NCBI RefSeq assembly: GCF_910589235.1
Contig: NC_060961.1
Location: 902,501-966,500 of the forward strand
Length of the DNA: 64,000 bases
From: Vespa crabro
Lineage: Eukaryota > Arthropoda > Insecta > Hymenoptera > Vespidae
Direction of reading: 5' to 3'
The translations under genes were made by a program, and so were the position numbers. This document shows, piece after piece, positions 12,801 to 25,358 of this stretch (position 1 is its first letter; each line of letters starts with the position of its first letter). Below the pieces are notes generated by a model, which made no database searches, had not been told where the DNA came from, and was given only the letters and a program-made list of their open reading frames with translations.

Positions 12801-15095
12801 GATCATTAGTTAGTATGCATGTATGCAATGGTACAGTATTTTTAGATATGCTATATTTTTCAAAAAGTTTGATAATATTGAAAGTGTTGATCCTAAAGAA
12901 AATTATATAATAAAAATCAATGTTTTTCGTTTGAAAATAATAAATAACGATTAATATTTACGTGAATATCAATTTCATCAACTAATACTTAAGTACTTCA
13001 AAGTATAAAACTTGGATATTCTATACAGGAAAATGATTATTTTCATTCGTTTCTCACAGTTTCTAATAGGATATAGTTAATCGATTTCATTTGACTTCTT
13101 TGAAGTATTTATTGATGCATGTATGAATATGATAAATATAGTTTTTAATAAAAAGAAAGAAAAAACAAATCTAAACTAAATATAAAATATGCTTATGTTA
13201 CATTATACCCTGTTATATATCTATACATGGAATGTTGCTTAACTGATATGTGAATTTTTATAGCAAAGCTTTCCATGACAGTTGTAAATTTATAAATAAG
13301 TACTTATTCGATTCTCGATCGAATTTGTCTTCTCAAATTATACTTCTGCATATCATTTATGCTGTCTCTTTGAAAGAACAAAAAAAAAATATATATATAT
13401 ATATATACATACATATATGCAAATTTTCTGCACAGACTTATATTTTTATGCGCAATGTGTAAGAATCCAATAAAATATATGACAAAGAAATAGAGTATAG
13501 TAATGAGAAGAAGAAAAAAAATAATGTTCACTGTAAAATACATATTTTTTATTAGCTTGGGTGTACCTCCAAGCAATAGACTGGCAACACCAACAACACC
13601 GGCATTTCCACGAAATGTTCCAAGTCGTAGTACGTTCCATTCTGGACAAAACAGAGCACAACGTACTCATACTCAGGTCAGTATGTGTATATATATATTT
13701 GTATATACGTATATTTATATATAAGACAAAAATAGATAATAGAAAAGGAATAAAAATAATAAAATATAAAATGTCCTTTGTCCATCTTTTTCATTAGACT
13801 CTCGTGAATATACTAGTATGTACAAATAAATATCGTTTTACTTTTTCAATCGTAATTTTTTATCGCTCTTCATCTTGTTTCTTCTCTATACAAATGTTTA
13901 TAAAAATTGCAGGGTCATACACATACACAGGACACAAATGCGATTAGCCCCCTAGCAAGGCCGTCCTTTTTCTCCAAGTTGTCTTCAAAATTCTCCAAAC
14001 GGTAAGTTTTACCACAAAATATATTTAAAAAAAAAAAAAAAAATGCCTTATAGTTTCATATATGAATTGAAGTTCTCATTTGCATGCTAGATGATGTTTT
14101 TGTTTTTAAGGATGCACAATGACTATGTATTTCTGGAAATTTATATACTGTTATGATAAATATTATAAGAACTACACAGTACTATTATTACCTATAATTT
14201 GATGAGCCAGCAGCGACCATTATCAATGAAAGCCATAAAACATGTAGTTCTTCATGTATATTCCGTTTTTTCTAGTTTTATTGACTTGTATATGCATATA
14301 TACGTACCATTTTCATCCTCAAGCGTCTCCACTTTCATCTGTCTGTATTGCTTGTTTGTCCCATAAATATATGCTTTATAAAGTTTAGCAACTTTTAGTT
14401 AAAGTCTGAGTAAAAATATTTTAATTCTTCTTCTTCTTTTTTTTCTTTTTCTTTTTTTTTTTTTTTGATCTTTCGTTTTTTCTTTTTCTTTTATTTTTAT
14501 TCTTATTCTTATTTTCTTTTTCTTTATTTTTTTCTTTCTTTATTTTTTTCTCCATAGAATTACTTTTATAAGAATAACTGCAATTAACTCATCTTCTTGT
14601 ATATTTTTTCTATTTTTTATATAATCGTCTACAAATAGTTAACATGTATCACTTTTTCCACATAATATTATTTGTACATTGTGTAGATCCTTAAAGCTCA
14701 TTGAAAAAAAAAAAAAAAAAAAAAAAAAAAGAAAAAAAAAAGAAAAAAGAAAGAAAAAAAGAACAGTACTGCTTGGCTGAATTAAGGCCAGCTTGCATAC
14801 TCATTGTGCATCCCTTTTTGACTTGATTGTAGCGAGCCATATCCTTGATTTATTATTTATATGGGACGTAATTATTATTGCACATTCGAAAATAAGAAGT
14901 TATAATAAATATAGAGATACACATTAATACTTACAACTGAGGATGCGATACCACAGAATAACGAGAATAACTCAGACACCACTGTAAATTGTAACTTTCA
15001 TGAAATGGTCACTGTACTCATCTCTTGTTATATGTACAGAGTATTAGAAAAAAATTATATGTATATATATGTGTATATATGTATATATATATATG

Positions 15096-15152
<57 letters not shown>

Positions 15153-17378
15153 GGATTTGTAGAAGCATAGCCATTGATGCATCAATAAAATTATGGTTCA
15201 CTAATTAATTTATATACTAGTATATATTCTATGATGCAGGACGTGAACAAAATAAACTTGGCTTCGTCTGAAGTTTCAACAAGCAAAAAGGCCATACAGA
15301 TACAAGTCCTAAAAATCATGTGTATGCTGATTATCTTACATAAATTAATAAAGTATGTTTCGACATACTTAAATAAAACAAATCATCGACACTCGGAGTG
15401 GTCGTATAACGAAAGTGTGCATTGAATCAGTGGATGATGGTCGGTGAAATTCAGTTCTGTTATTCTGTGGTTCATCAAAAATAAAAAGAAAAAAGAAAAA
15501 AAAAGGAAACAAAAAATAGAAAGAAAAAAGGACAGAGCTTCTCTTTTAGTGATACTTTTACATATTGATAAATAAAATATATGTCAGATAACGCGCATGT
15601 GCGCGCGTAAGTAGTATATAAATGCGACTAGTTTATATACAATTGAAAGTATTAAAAATTAGTCTTCCTGAGATCATCATACAGGAAGTCGCCTTATGCA
15701 CTCTTAGGTATATAGCACTGAAATCCGTGCCTTTTCTAATTCAGCCTGCCAATCTGCTATGTGCACTTTACGTCGATCATCTAAAATAGTAAAAAAGAAA
15801 AAACAAAGAAAAGAAAGAACAAAAAAAAAACTATAATCTTCCTTATATTTTTATACATTTTTCATAATAAACATTATATACCTTTGCTTTCCTTAAGATT
15901 AAAAAAAAAAAAAAAGACAAAAAAAAACAAAACAAAAGAAAAAAAAGAAAAAAAAGATTACGATTATTACTCTGTTTAAAACCGCATGATGATTTAGATG
16001 AGTTTCGACGTGGAGTATTAGTCTTTGAACGGTTTTTAAAATGTTCTCATATTGTATTCATTTACAATTAAATAAGCAGTAAATGTATTTTTCTGCAATG
16101 AACAAGAAACATCAAAGGTATAATCTGTCTAATCAAATATTTAGAAGAAAAAAAAAAAAGAATATAACAAAAGAAAGAAAATTTAAAAAAATCACAAAAT
16201 AAAAAAAAAATTGTGCCTATAATTAAAATAAAAGTAAAAGAAAAGAAAAAGAAAAGAAAAATTCTGCATTTAAACAATATTATTATATATTGTACCTTTA
16301 TTTGATTCGTAATTTGCAAGAGTATGAGTTGTGAACTTTTTTCTTTTTTTTTTTTTTTTTTTTTTTTTTGAACGAGAACAAATCTTTCTAAAAAAAAAGG
16401 GGGAGAAAAAAGACAAAAAGAAAAAAAATGCATTAAAATCTTCCATACCTATCATCCGTTGGTGTACAAAGACGTATCTGTTACGTATCATCCTCCGAAA
16501 TATTTCAAAAATCATAGATATGCTTATTATTTAATTTTTCAAACTATCCATAATATTGTCCACCATGAACAGCGAAAATTCAACTTTGGAGAATGGTGTA
16601 TTGATACTAACACAAAATATTAAGGAGACAATCGTAAAAATAGAAGAATACATATAATTGTTCATACATTGACAGGATTCCTAAATGAAGAGTGAAGTCT
16701 CGCCTTGTTTCCCTCGAGCAGAAATGAGAGCGAGCTACGTGCCGAATATCTCACTCTACAGCAATACAACCTTTAATAGCAAAGTAATCTAGTTGAATGG
16801 CCAAGTGCGACTTCCAATACTGTGTATTCTTTTAATTAATTTTTTTTTCTTCTTCTTGTTCTTCTTCTTGTTCTTCTTCTTGTTCTTCTTCTTCTTCTTC
16901 TTCTGAACAAGCTTTTAGAGTTACAAATGAAATATAGAATAATAATGTACACCTTATAACAACGTAGCATATTTTTGGGGGAAAATGTGTTGGATAACAA
17001 TAATATATTAAATGTTAAAAGAATGTGATCATTATCTTGGAAAATAGTACTCCCTATGTTATAATTATTATTATTTACAACATCATCCAGAATGATCCTA
17101 AAAGGCAAAATGCATATTACTATATTATATTATATTATATTATTATATTATATTATATTATACTATACTATATTATATATTACATTTATAATGATTGTAA
17201 AGTATTATAAAACTAATTTAATGAGATATGAGTCAGTTATATTTTTGTTGATATCCAACATAGATTCTTTCTTTTTGAAAATGGCGTGGAATTTGTGTTT
17301 GACTTTATATCGATCTTTATGATGCAATATTAATTTCAGTCTTTCATAAATATATATATCACACACATATACATAATG

Positions 17379-17448
<70 letters not shown>

Positions 17449-19411
17449 TCTTATATCGATTCTTTTGATAACTCAGAAAAATGTTATAGTAGGAATGAAG
17501 AAATTTGACGAGATTCTGATATTGATTCATTTCTTTAATTCCTTATTAAGAACATAGATCAAATAATTAAATACGTATACTTTGTGTGTGTATACAAATA
17601 ATATTCTGTGCATGTGTACAATATTAAAAATGAGACATTGTGCAAAGTATAATCAACAATATTTTCATTTCTCAATTAATTCGTCAATTGAATTGCAATG
17701 TTTAAATTCTATTATAAATATTTAAAATTAAAACTTTATCCTGTAGTAAATTATATCATAAAAAGAATCGATATATCAGATTTTATTTTCTCTCGGGGGT
17801 ATATTTCTATATCATGTTGATTTATTACAATTTATTACTATATTTTATAGTTGGTATTATAGTCAAAGCATTTATACTTTTTTCTGGTATAGTGCAAGAG
17901 GAATAGGATTATGTAATTGATTTTTTTTTCACTTTTGACAGAGGTATGAGATATACTGTAAAATGTATGTGAAGAATTCCACTTTATTTTCTTATTTTAT
18001 TATGAGTGTAAACAATCGCACACTCGTAATATAATAATAGCTTATATTTGAATTAAAATTTATCCTCTGGTAGTGTAATCAAATAGTAAACTATTACAAG
18101 ACAGATTATATTATATATTTATTGTATTGTCAAGTAAATATTATTAAAATGTGTACAGCCCTTTACAACCTGCTGGTAATGTAATACTACAGTATTGATC
18201 TCAAAACAAACTAATCAAGTTAAAAGAATGACACTATTTGATTATATTACCAATGGTGGTTCAGCATTTATTCACACATCTTATTTAATTTATTGTATTA
18301 ATGAAACATAAATTCGATCCTTATATATCATTTTGAATACAGCATCTTATGTTAATAGATTATTAATTTAACACAGAAAGGCCATGAGTAATAGTACATT
18401 ATTCATTTATTTTAATGATTATTAATATATCCTGAGATCACACAATAATATATCTCTCATTAACTGAAGAAATATACAATACGTAAGCGGAGGATGTACT
18501 CATAGTAAATATTACGTAAAAAAAAAAAAGAAAAAAGAAAAAAGTAAAAAAAAAAAAAAGTCGATTTTTTTTGTTAAATATTTTTTCTTTAGCTAAACAA
18601 TATTTCATAATTTATTCTTGAAAAGAATACGTTTGATTTCCTCTAATATATAATCGCAGAAGTTAACAAAAAACAAAAAAACTATAAGATTGTCAAAAAC
18701 GTGTGCCTTTTTCCATTTGATATTGTATATTTCGCACATTTGACTGGACGAAGATTTGGTATGTTAATCATTTCGATTTTGAAAAAGGAAACTGAATGAT
18801 TAATAACTTGATAATAGAATATGATAATTCTGCAGTTAAAATAGCATTATTACAAAGTTATTTATATAAAATCCTACAGAGTGGCCTTGGACTACTACTA
18901 GATATCATTTTAAATAAAACAGATCGAAATAGTTTAAAATACCACTTTATTGTTTTTTTTTTCTTCTTTTTTTTTTCCTATTCTTTTTAATTTTTTTTCC
19001 AGATGCATGATGGTTAATTAATTAATAATGCTGTATACACACAAATTCTTACATACTTTTACAGCTCGGCAAAAAAAATTATTAAAAGAATCGCGCATTT
19101 GTTTATCATTGATCATGTATCCTATTAATTCATATTGCATTTGTTTCACTCAAGACTGTGCAATGAGAGTTTTTTCATGCTCTGATACATTTTAATATCT
19201 TACATTTCCACTATGCATTTCATACTGTTAAAGATAAAATATTTACTATATTTCCGTTGTGTTTACTTATATAAACAATATAAATTATTGTAGAATATTG
19301 TAAAAAAAAAAAAAGAAAGGAGTTAAAATATTATATTCCTAAGGCCACCCAGTAGACTCTAATATGTATGGCAGTGAATGATGAAAGAGATATTAAATCG
19401 TTAGATGCTCC

Positions 19412-19442
<31 letters not shown>

Positions 19443-19948
19443 GTATATATATATGTATATATATATACATATAAATACATATGTATACATACATATATAA
19501 ATGTATACCGTGCATACGTCGTATATGTATGTATATATGCATATAAAAGTATGCAGTGTGTGAAAACATTTATATGAAAGATAATAGAGACCTGTAAAGG
19601 ACCATGCTGTTTGCTGCACTCCAATAGTGCACCCGTCCAAGCATCCAGAGGATCCTTATCATTTTTGGTTAATTATAATCACTCCATTATTTAGACAAAA
19701 AGCAAACAAACAAAATCTAATTTAAAAGTACTAGCTTAGATCTTGTAAAATGGAGGGCAGTAAATAGCTTGTAAAACAGGATAGAAAAATTATTTAATAA
19801 TTTTATATATATAAGAAGAAATGATAGTAATAATTTCGTAATAATAAATATGTTTAAACTGTCTTGTATATGTTGTATCAATTTATTTCTAAATCCTCAA
19901 TCAAAAGGAATATTTAGTTTACACAAGACATTATTTTTGTGTTTGTTT

Positions 19949-20005
<57 letters not shown>

Positions 20006-22933
20006 GTATATATATATATATACACACATATATATATATATATATATATAACATATATCCTGCTAGCAGTGCTGTGTGTAAATCTGCTTCATTTAAGGGG
20101 TAATGGCCATACTATGTAAACATTTTCTTTTTTTTCGCATAGTGATTGTTGTAACTCAACATTTCTAAATTTATAAAAAAGAAAAAAAAAAGAAAAAAGA
20201 AAAGAAAGAAAAAAGTTAAAAAATTAAAAAATGAAAAAAGAAAAGAAAAGAAAAAAGAAAAAGAAAAAAATTTGACGTATATAAGTCAAAATATTAACTT
20301 CCACATTCATGAGAAGTATGATGTATCATAGAGGAAGATATAAACTTTTAGAAAGTTATTTATACAAATAACTTTCATGTCTATGTAAGGTTGCACTCTT
20401 ATATAGATGTGACAAACTTTTCATTTTCAAATCCAAATATTTTGTTATATAATATCATATTAATAACATCATAATTCTTATAATAATTTCAAATTGTTAA
20501 TAGAATGGTGGTGGTTATACGTATGAAAATTTAATTGATTTATCATGTCCAGTGTCTGTTAGCAACTGCCTTTGTTTTGTTATTTCAGCCCCATGGACCC
20601 ATCCGTACCCCCCAAGCACCCAGTAGTGAGGTACGTTGCTGCATACCATAATACCACTGTCCATATCCTGATTTTGCATTTGTTATCCTAAACTTGCGTC
20701 CAATCTTTAATTTATGAGTTATATGATTTAATGCTTCGATCACACGAGCTAATAATCAAAAGTTTATTTAATATTTTAAGTAGCAATAATTCATATTTAC
20801 TTATGCCTGAAAAAAATAGGATAAAATTAATAATATAAGATATATAATTTGTATAGCATATCATGGAACTACTTTTTGCATTTTAATACACTAGCCAAAG
20901 AAATATTAGTCACTTATATTATGTTAATTAGTCATTGTTAATTAAAAACTTAGAACTTTTATAAAACAATTAAAATATAATAGAATGAAATACATGCTAT
21001 AATAGTACGTTCATTATCGCAAATTTATATAATTAGGTGCATACATACATATGCTAGCAACTAACAAATTATTTACATCACTTGCTTTAACTAAATATTG
21101 TAAATAATTGCTCAAAGTAATTTCATAAACTGTGTTGAATGTATAATACAAATGGTGTATTCTGAAAATATTCCTTTGCAAAATACATTCGTACCTTTGA
21201 TAGACAAAAGTCATGTTATATCTGCAAATATCAAATATATATGTTTGTTAAAATTGTAATTCATTAATCGTGAATTGTATACTCTCTCTCTCTCTCTCTC
21301 GTATCTGTTGTACAACAAATGCTTTCTTTTTGTCATTCTTTTTGCAAATAATGTATATTTATAGTAGCTGTATTATCATCATATTCAGCATTACATCTAA
21401 AACTGGACGCAATTTTTCTAAAGTAAAGTAAATTAAATGATTTGTAAATAATTATTCAAATAAAAGTAGCAAATAGGCGATTTTGAACAACAGTTATTCT
21501 TCAAATGTTTTTTACTTAAAATGTAATCATTTTTAATTTCTTACTTTCAAAAATGTGATAATCTCTGTAGTATTTCTAGTGCATCAAATAGTTCGAAAAA
21601 AAAAATATGATAAAAGAAAATTGTTTTTCTTTAATACTTTTATTAAAAAACATGATTATTGTATTACTCTAAGGAAAAAAGAAAAAAGAGAGAAAATGAA
21701 CAATAATTCAACGAAATATAATTAAACATAAATATTTCTTTACATACGAATTGAACTTATTCAATTCTCTTTTATCATTTATTTACTGATATGTCAAAAG
21801 TAATGTTACAATTGACTACTTGTTAGGTTGAATTAAAAATTTTAAAAATGTACAAACAAAATCACAGAAGTAATTATTATTCTTATATTCTTTATAAAGG
21901 AAATATTTGAAATATTTTGGAAACCGGTTAAAAAGAGGTATTAAATATTTTCATGAGATTTATATATTGAAAAATTAATATGTAAATATGTATACTGCAT
22001 TGAGAGATCTTGTTCAATTTTTAATTACAGTGACAAGTACCTGCATGTTACTGCACGTTTGTTATGATAAACTTACAAATTTTCGAATTTACATACATTC
22101 TATATCTGTGTTTCTAGTTTGCTACATTTATTATTATGTCAATTTGTAGCATTTCCAATATTACGAAATAATTCCATTAATCAATACTCTTGGTTTGAAT
22201 GAATTATTGAACATAGTCAAATGGAACAAAAAAAAAAAAAAGGAAAAAAAAAGAAAGAAATAAAAAAGAAAAAAGAAAAACATTTGCGTTTCTAAAATTA
22301 AAAGTAAATAAAATATTAAACTCTCATTAAAGTTCGTAATGGTAAGATCTCAACGTATTGTCTAAGATTTATATTGACAGTTAATATAATGATTACGTAT
22401 TTGAAAATATTATCGATGCATATTATTTAATTATTTTTTTTTTTATTAGAGTTAAGACATTCATTTGTTACAGCGGTGCAGCAACCACTAATGATGAGCA
22501 GGTTAAACCACGCAGTCTACGCTTTACTTGGAGCATGAAAACGACCAGTAGTCGAGATCCAAATGAAATTATGTCCGAAATTCGAAAGGTATGTTAAAAT
22601 AAATTTAATTGAAAATAATCTAATATATAATGAAATAATCTGTTATAATGATATATATATAAATACATAGAAATAATAATATAAATTTTCGACTGATACT
22701 GAGAATAATTTCAGGTATTGGATGCTAATAAATGTCAATACGAACAACGTGAAAGATTCCTGTTATTATGCGCGCATGGAGATGCATCAACAGACAGTCA
22801 AGTACAATGGGAAATAGAAGTCTGCAAACTGCCACGACTTTCCTTAAATGGTGTAAGATTCAAACGTATCTCAGGCACTTCTATTGGTTTTAAAAATATT
22901 GCCAGCAAAGTTGCAGACGAGCTCAAGCTATGA
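6897..22933 (+). CDS. par-1: Par-1/MARK serine/threonine kinase
   Basis: A polarity and microtubule-affinity kinase that phosphorylates MAPs and polarity proteins. Exons: 6897-7115, 7253-7631, 7736-7956, 8106-8205, 8983-9095, 9208-9409, 9681-9878, 10500-10683, 12076-12243, 13556-13676, 13913-14001, 20589-20630, 22474-22588 and 22715-22933. Phases agree throughout and give 789 codons before TGA. Visible are the glycine loop GKGNFAKV, VAIK, HRDLKAEN, DFG and the LKB1-target Thr in LDTFCGSPPYAAPE. A UBA domain (MGYTRSEIEDSL) follows, then a Ser/Gly-rich spacer with the aPKC-site-like FKRQNTVDAATIKEN and FPRNVPSRSTFHSGQ. The C-terminal KA1 domain (KPRSLRFTWSMKTT to VADELKL) binds acidic lipids. 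The protein continues upstream through a phase-0 junction, so the N-terminus is isoform dependent. An internal Met lies at the exon-1 motif GRMSSRSRT. Confidence 0.96.
9681..9878 (+). other. par-1: par-1 exon of 198 nt, phase 1-1 (skippable)
   Basis: It begins and ends in phase 1 and is a multiple of three, so skipping keeps the frame. It carries the conserved Thr in FKRQNT, the kind of site that aPKC phosphorylates in MARK kinases. Skipping it would remove that control point. Confidence 0.6.
12076..12243 (+). other. par-1: par-1 cassette exon of 168 nt, phase 2-2
   Basis: It encodes a Ser/His/Pro-rich spacer segment (GHTKSASISAGHRSSSG). Acceptor cacag and donor gtacag are both in phase 2, so inclusion is optional for the frame. 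It sits alone between introns of about 1.4 and 1.3 kb. I judge it a likely alternative exon by symmetry and low-complexity spacer content. Confidence 0.65.
15060..15147. repeat. (TA)n microsatellite with TATG interruptions
   Basis: An alternating TA tract of about 90 bp with G interruptions in its first half lies in the large par-1 intron. Confidence 0.9.
16848..16903. repeat. TTCTTCTTG nonanucleotide tandem repeat
   Basis: At least three nearly exact nine-base units are followed by TTC triplets, all inside the par-1 intron. Confidence 0.8.
17119..17180. repeat. ATTAT pentanucleotide tandem repeat
   Basis: About a dozen degenerate ATTAT/ACTAT units lie inside the par-1 intron. Reading frames across it translate to Ile/Leu/Tyr repeats only. 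Confidence 0.8.
17385..17446. repeat. (TA)n microsatellite
   Basis: An uninterrupted TA dinucleotide run of about 60 bp in the par-1 intron. Confidence 0.9.
20589..20630 (+). other. par-1: par-1 microexon of 42 nt, phase 2-2
   Basis: This 42-base exon adds 14 residues (containing PMDPSVPPKHPVV) between the FSKR motif and the KA1 domain. It is flanked by tatttcag and gtacgt, and both ends are phase 2. Skipping joins FSKR directly to the GAATTNDEQ segment. It is GC-rich compared with the flanking intron, which supports a real exon. Confidence 0.65.
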
Positions 22934-23683
22934 TTATCGGCCACGGGCGCCTTAGCAAACCGCGCCAACCCATAACGCCCTCATGAAGAGTACCATCAAA
23001 TGGCAGCCTGCGAGGAATTTTACTTTTGTTTCTTCTGGGACTCCGATTCTGAAAACAATAGCCAAGAAATATTCGTTTGACAATTCCTCCATCCCAGAAA
23101 CAAAGACACACATCGGATAGTAAATCATCAATATATTTCCATTGTGCCGGAGGTATGCTATAATGAATCTTGGAAAGCCTGAAACTGTGATTTGTGATGG
23201 CTAATACATATTCAAATACTCTTGAGTGCCAAATGGAACTAGGTTGGCTCATATGTAATACTTCAAGAAAGGCTGAGCAATTAGCCGACCAACTTATGTG
23301 TAAAGCTGGCATTACACACAACAATCTACATGATTAGTTTTTGAACTTTTTCTTTTTTAGTTTCTCTCAAATGGATCTGCATAATTGACAATGAGTGAAA
23401 GTATCAGCATTTTGCTTACAGTTTGACCCACACCCTAATTGTGATCTCTGGCAGTTTTCAATTTAGTACATCATGTTTCAGTTCTGACAGTATTATTAAT
23501 ATGGCATTGCTGTTCTCTAGATATTGCAGGTGTGGCTGCAGCAATATATATAAATATATTTATAAACTTTATATTAATACGCTTTGTAGGTGTCAAATAT
23601 TATTTTCTTCTTTAATATGTTAGTAACACTACAAATATTCTAGAAAGGAAACACAGTAATATATTTTTAATGTGCCTAATAAA
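22934..23683 (+). other. par-1: par-1 3' UTR (likely), ending near an AATAAA
   Basis: The sequence following the stop has ordinary complexity and higher G+C than downstream DNA, as expected for a maintained 3' UTR. A candidate poly(A) signal AATAAA lies at 23678-23683. Longer UTR forms are possible, since further AT-rich signals follow. An opposite-strand open frame of 133 codons overlaps this block (see findings). Confidence 0.5.
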
Positions 23684-24914
23684 AAGAATATTAAAAAATA
23701 TGCCTTCTTCCTTCTGAAAAAGGTATTGTTTAAATGAAAAGAAAAAAAAAAAAAAAAAAAAAACGTTATAAAACCTTTTGACGAAATATAAAAGGATTTT
23801 GGGAACACACATGCGGTACACTTACAATGTCCAGAGAATTTTTTCACAGTACTATTAAATTAATTATGTTTCGTATTTAAAATGTTATAAGTGGGGTATC
23901 TCTGTAAATAATTTATCAAATCTAATAACTCGTGAAAAGAAAAAAAAAATATGTAGCGATCTATTAATAAGAAATTATCATCACTATAACCAATCACAAA
24001 CAAATAATAAATCGAACTATTTTAACGCTGGGCAAGTGCACAGCCATTTACTTTTCAAACATTTTTATGATGCTTTACTTTTTTATCTATACTATAAGTT
24101 TGAAAATACACAGCACTTTAGATATTAGCGAATTAATTCATAATAATTGTTATTAACAACATTTTTATTTTTACCATAAAATATAAATAATATTCGATAC
24201 AGTACTACGAAGATAGAAGGAAAAGAGCTATATTAACATAATTTAAGAGTATCACCAAGTGACAAAACTCATGTTTCATGTGAATAATACACAAGTACTT
24301 CATTCTCAAAAAGTTGGGATATACCTAGACACCTCATTATTATTAATAACAAGATCTGTTATTTCTACGAAAGTTATGATAATATTAAATTTAAGTATTA
24401 TAATTGGCTATATGGTACTATTTAATCTTTTATTCGCAAAGGCATTCACGATTGATGAAGTAAAATTAGAAGTTATATTGTAAATGTAGAGGCGAATTAC
24501 TAGGGACTTGGTGTAAATAATATAATACGAAGGTACTAAATTAATCGAATGGGAAGCCTCATACCAAGAATATTAAATACACTTCGAAAATTCAAGTATC
24601 AAACTTTTTATATTTGCCTAAGATTAATCAAGAAGTACGTTATGAGATAGGCAATGACACTAATTTATTTACGTAAATACAAATGCAATGATTTTTTCAC
24701 ATTTCTAACGCTCGCAATTAACGAGCCAAGTAATTTCAACGTACATATATAGCACTGTATCGGCCAATGTCTTTTTGGTAAACAGTGTTACAAATTGATA
24801 TACATAAATGACTGATAGCAACTAAGTATCGACGCCGGCAGTTCTGTATCGAAACATCTTCTTTGGGAAAACTTTAAATATGATGAATATATACAGAAAA
24901 AGGGCATCGGGACT
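23684..24914. other. AT-rich intergenic or extended 3' UTR
   Basis: No gene is supported. Two Pumilio-like TGTAAATA octamers occur at 23903-23910 and 24512-24519, which would matter only if the par-1 3' UTR extends this far. In this AT-rich context they may be chance. Confidence 0.4.
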
Positions 24915-25202
24915 TACTCTCTTTACGTATTAATCATACAAGTTCCATTTATCGAAATTATCCTACGAACCAATAATACGAAGGACAGTGTAATATATAT
25001 ATAAATTAAATAAAAAAAAAAGGAATGAGACGCGTTGAATAAATACACAAAACACACACATACACACGTGCACGCGCGCGTAACTTCGTGCGGCGCCTTC
25101 TTTTCGCACATGAAGCTTCGCGTTAATTATGGTGGACGACGTAATATAACATGCATCTATATCACAGAGACTTCATCATTAGAGAATTAGATCTCAGGAT
25201 AC
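24915..25202 (+). pseudogene. Duplicated 5' flank of the Ap4A hydrolase gene
   Basis: This segment matches 28463-28692 at many sites. Shared words include ctacgaaccaataatacgaa, ggacagtgtaatatata, gttgaataaatac, cagagacttcat and tagatctca. Small indels and microsatellite expansion separate the copies. At 28463 the same block lies immediately upstream of the intact gene. Here it is followed by unrelated repeat-rich DNA, and the rest of the copy resumes at about 27451. It is therefore the left half of a split, decayed duplicate. Confidence 0.85.
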
Positions 25203-25250
25203 GATCGAGGGGTTTTTTTCGTTTCCTTTCCTTTTTTCTTTTCTTTTCTC

Positions 25251-25282
<32 letters not shown>

Positions 25283-25310
25283 TTCTTTTACCCTCCCTTC
25301 CTTTTTCAAT

Positions 25311-25311
25311 T

Positions 25312-25358
<47 letters not shown>
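25311..25358. repeat. (TTTC)n microsatellite
   Basis: About eleven uninterrupted TTTC units. Confidence 0.95.

Larger units (their letters stand above)
14002..20588 (+). other. par-1: 6.6-kb par-1 intron with repeats and candidate transcribed blocks
   Basis: Poly-A/T and TA microsatellites dominate: poly-A near 14703-14760, TA near 15060-15147, TTCTTCTTG units near 16848-16903, ATTAT units near 17119-17180, TA near 17385-17446, TA/TATG near 19411-19490 and TA near 19951-20052. Interspersed blocks of ordinary complexity (about 14760-14830, 15230-15780, 16550-16830 and 19590-19660) could be alternative 3' UTR or regulatory sequence. A reading frame of 64 codons at 15231-15425 has no recognisable homology. 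Confidence 0.5.

Noticed and set aside
19331..20119. Tyr/Ile-rich frames on both strands in the par-1 intron
   Set aside because: They are produced by TA/TATG microsatellites.
24259..24483. 74-codon plus-strand frame with hydrophobic segments
   Set aside because: No homology, no splice context, and the composition matches AT-rich background.
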